DNA from: Clostridiales bacterium
Lineage (GTDB): Bacteria; Bacillota_A; Clostridia; Peptostreptococcales; Anaerovoracaceae
Direction: 5' to 3'
Assembly (NCBI GenBank): GCA_015058265.1
Contig: SVCR01000099.1
Coordinates: 1 to 6,520, forward strand
DNA: 6,520 bases
Below are positions 6,355-6,520 of the stretch, one piece after another. A program made the position numbers and the translations under genes. The notes under the pieces are model-generated. The model ran no database searches. It saw nothing but the letters and a program-made list of their open reading frames with translations, and was not told the origin of the DNA. The first letter of the stretch is position 1. Each line of letters begins with the position of its first letter.

Positions 6355-6520
6355 TCAGTCTTCTGCTTTTTCTTCTGCATCATCGCCGGCATCATCTGCA
6401 TCTTCGGCATCAGCCGCCTTGTCTGCATCTTCATCATGATCATGCTCGAAGCCGTTCTCAATGATATCTTCAGCCTCTTTATAAGTAATTGTCGTCGATG
6501 CGATCTCCTTCTTTCCGAGC
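6355..6520 (-). CDS. Unidentified protein, acidic C-terminal end (5' part outside window)
   Basis: The last 54 codons of a minus-strand gene that enters from the right edge; the stop is TGA at 6355-6357. My translation reads LGKKEIASTTITYKEAEDII, then ENGFEHDHDED, then a tail made almost only of Ala, Asp, Glu and Lys, ending AEEKAED. The reading frame is supported by its position before the shared terminator and by codon choice like its neighbours. The tail is very acidic and likely disordered; HDHDED could bind metal, but this is not shown. Acidic tails of this kind occur in many unrelated cytoplasmic proteins, so I do not assign a function. The opposite strand is open over the same stretch, giving a His/Leu-rich product that looks like a shadow. 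Confidence 0.75.
   Translation of the reverse strand, partial: LGKKEIASTTITYKEAEDIIENGFEHDHDEDADKAADAEDADDAGDDAEEKAED

Noticed and set aside
6369..6440. A tandem repeat in the region of repeated CATC/GCATC triplets
   Set aside because: It reflects repeated Asp/Ala/Glu codons in the acidic tail and has no fixed unit length.
6267..6464. A 65-codon plus-strand open frame at the right end
   Set aside because: Its start lies beside the terminator stem and its His/Leu-rich product is the complement of the acidic minus-strand tail.

Overview
The window holds five recognisable genes and the end of a sixth, with no mobile element, RNA gene or CRISPR array. The content suggests a fermentative anaerobe of the Bacillota, probably in the Clostridia. 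The reasons are a one-chain pyruvate:ferredoxin oxidoreductase next to acetate kinase, strong purine-rich Shine-Dalgarno (SD) sites 8-9 nt before every start, and two genes that start with TTG. The genus cannot be fixed from this stretch.

Minus strand, read right to left from 5381: tex (RNA-binding S1/HhH/YqgF-fold protein, 3201-5381) is followed after 47-50 nt by a sensor histidine kinase (2047-3150). The short gap and an mRNA hairpin just before the kinase SD suggest one transcript. Next come ackA (711-1907), which has its own near-consensus extended -10 promoter, and the N-terminal part of pyruvate:ferredoxin oxidoreductase (nifJ, 1-563, cut by the window edge). Together ackA and nifJ represent the pyruvate to acetyl-CoA and acetyl-phosphate to acetate/ATP steps. 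Phosphotransacetylase, which links them, is not in the window.

Plus strand: an OmpR/PhoB-type response regulator (5551-6237) is transcribed divergently from tex, out of a 169-bp gap with a good promoter facing each way. It ends at a 15-bp bidirectional terminator. That terminator also serves a converging minus-strand gene (6355-6520, only its acidic C-terminus visible), which I cannot identify.

The most notable theme is a two-component pair split around tex. The kinase has almost no extracytoplasmic region and an NtrB-like H-box, while the nearest response regulator is OmpR-like and lies on the other strand. Whether they are partners is inference. Several dyads and phased repeats in the ackA and tex/response-regulator control regions are candidate operators. 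I see no clear previously undescribed system.
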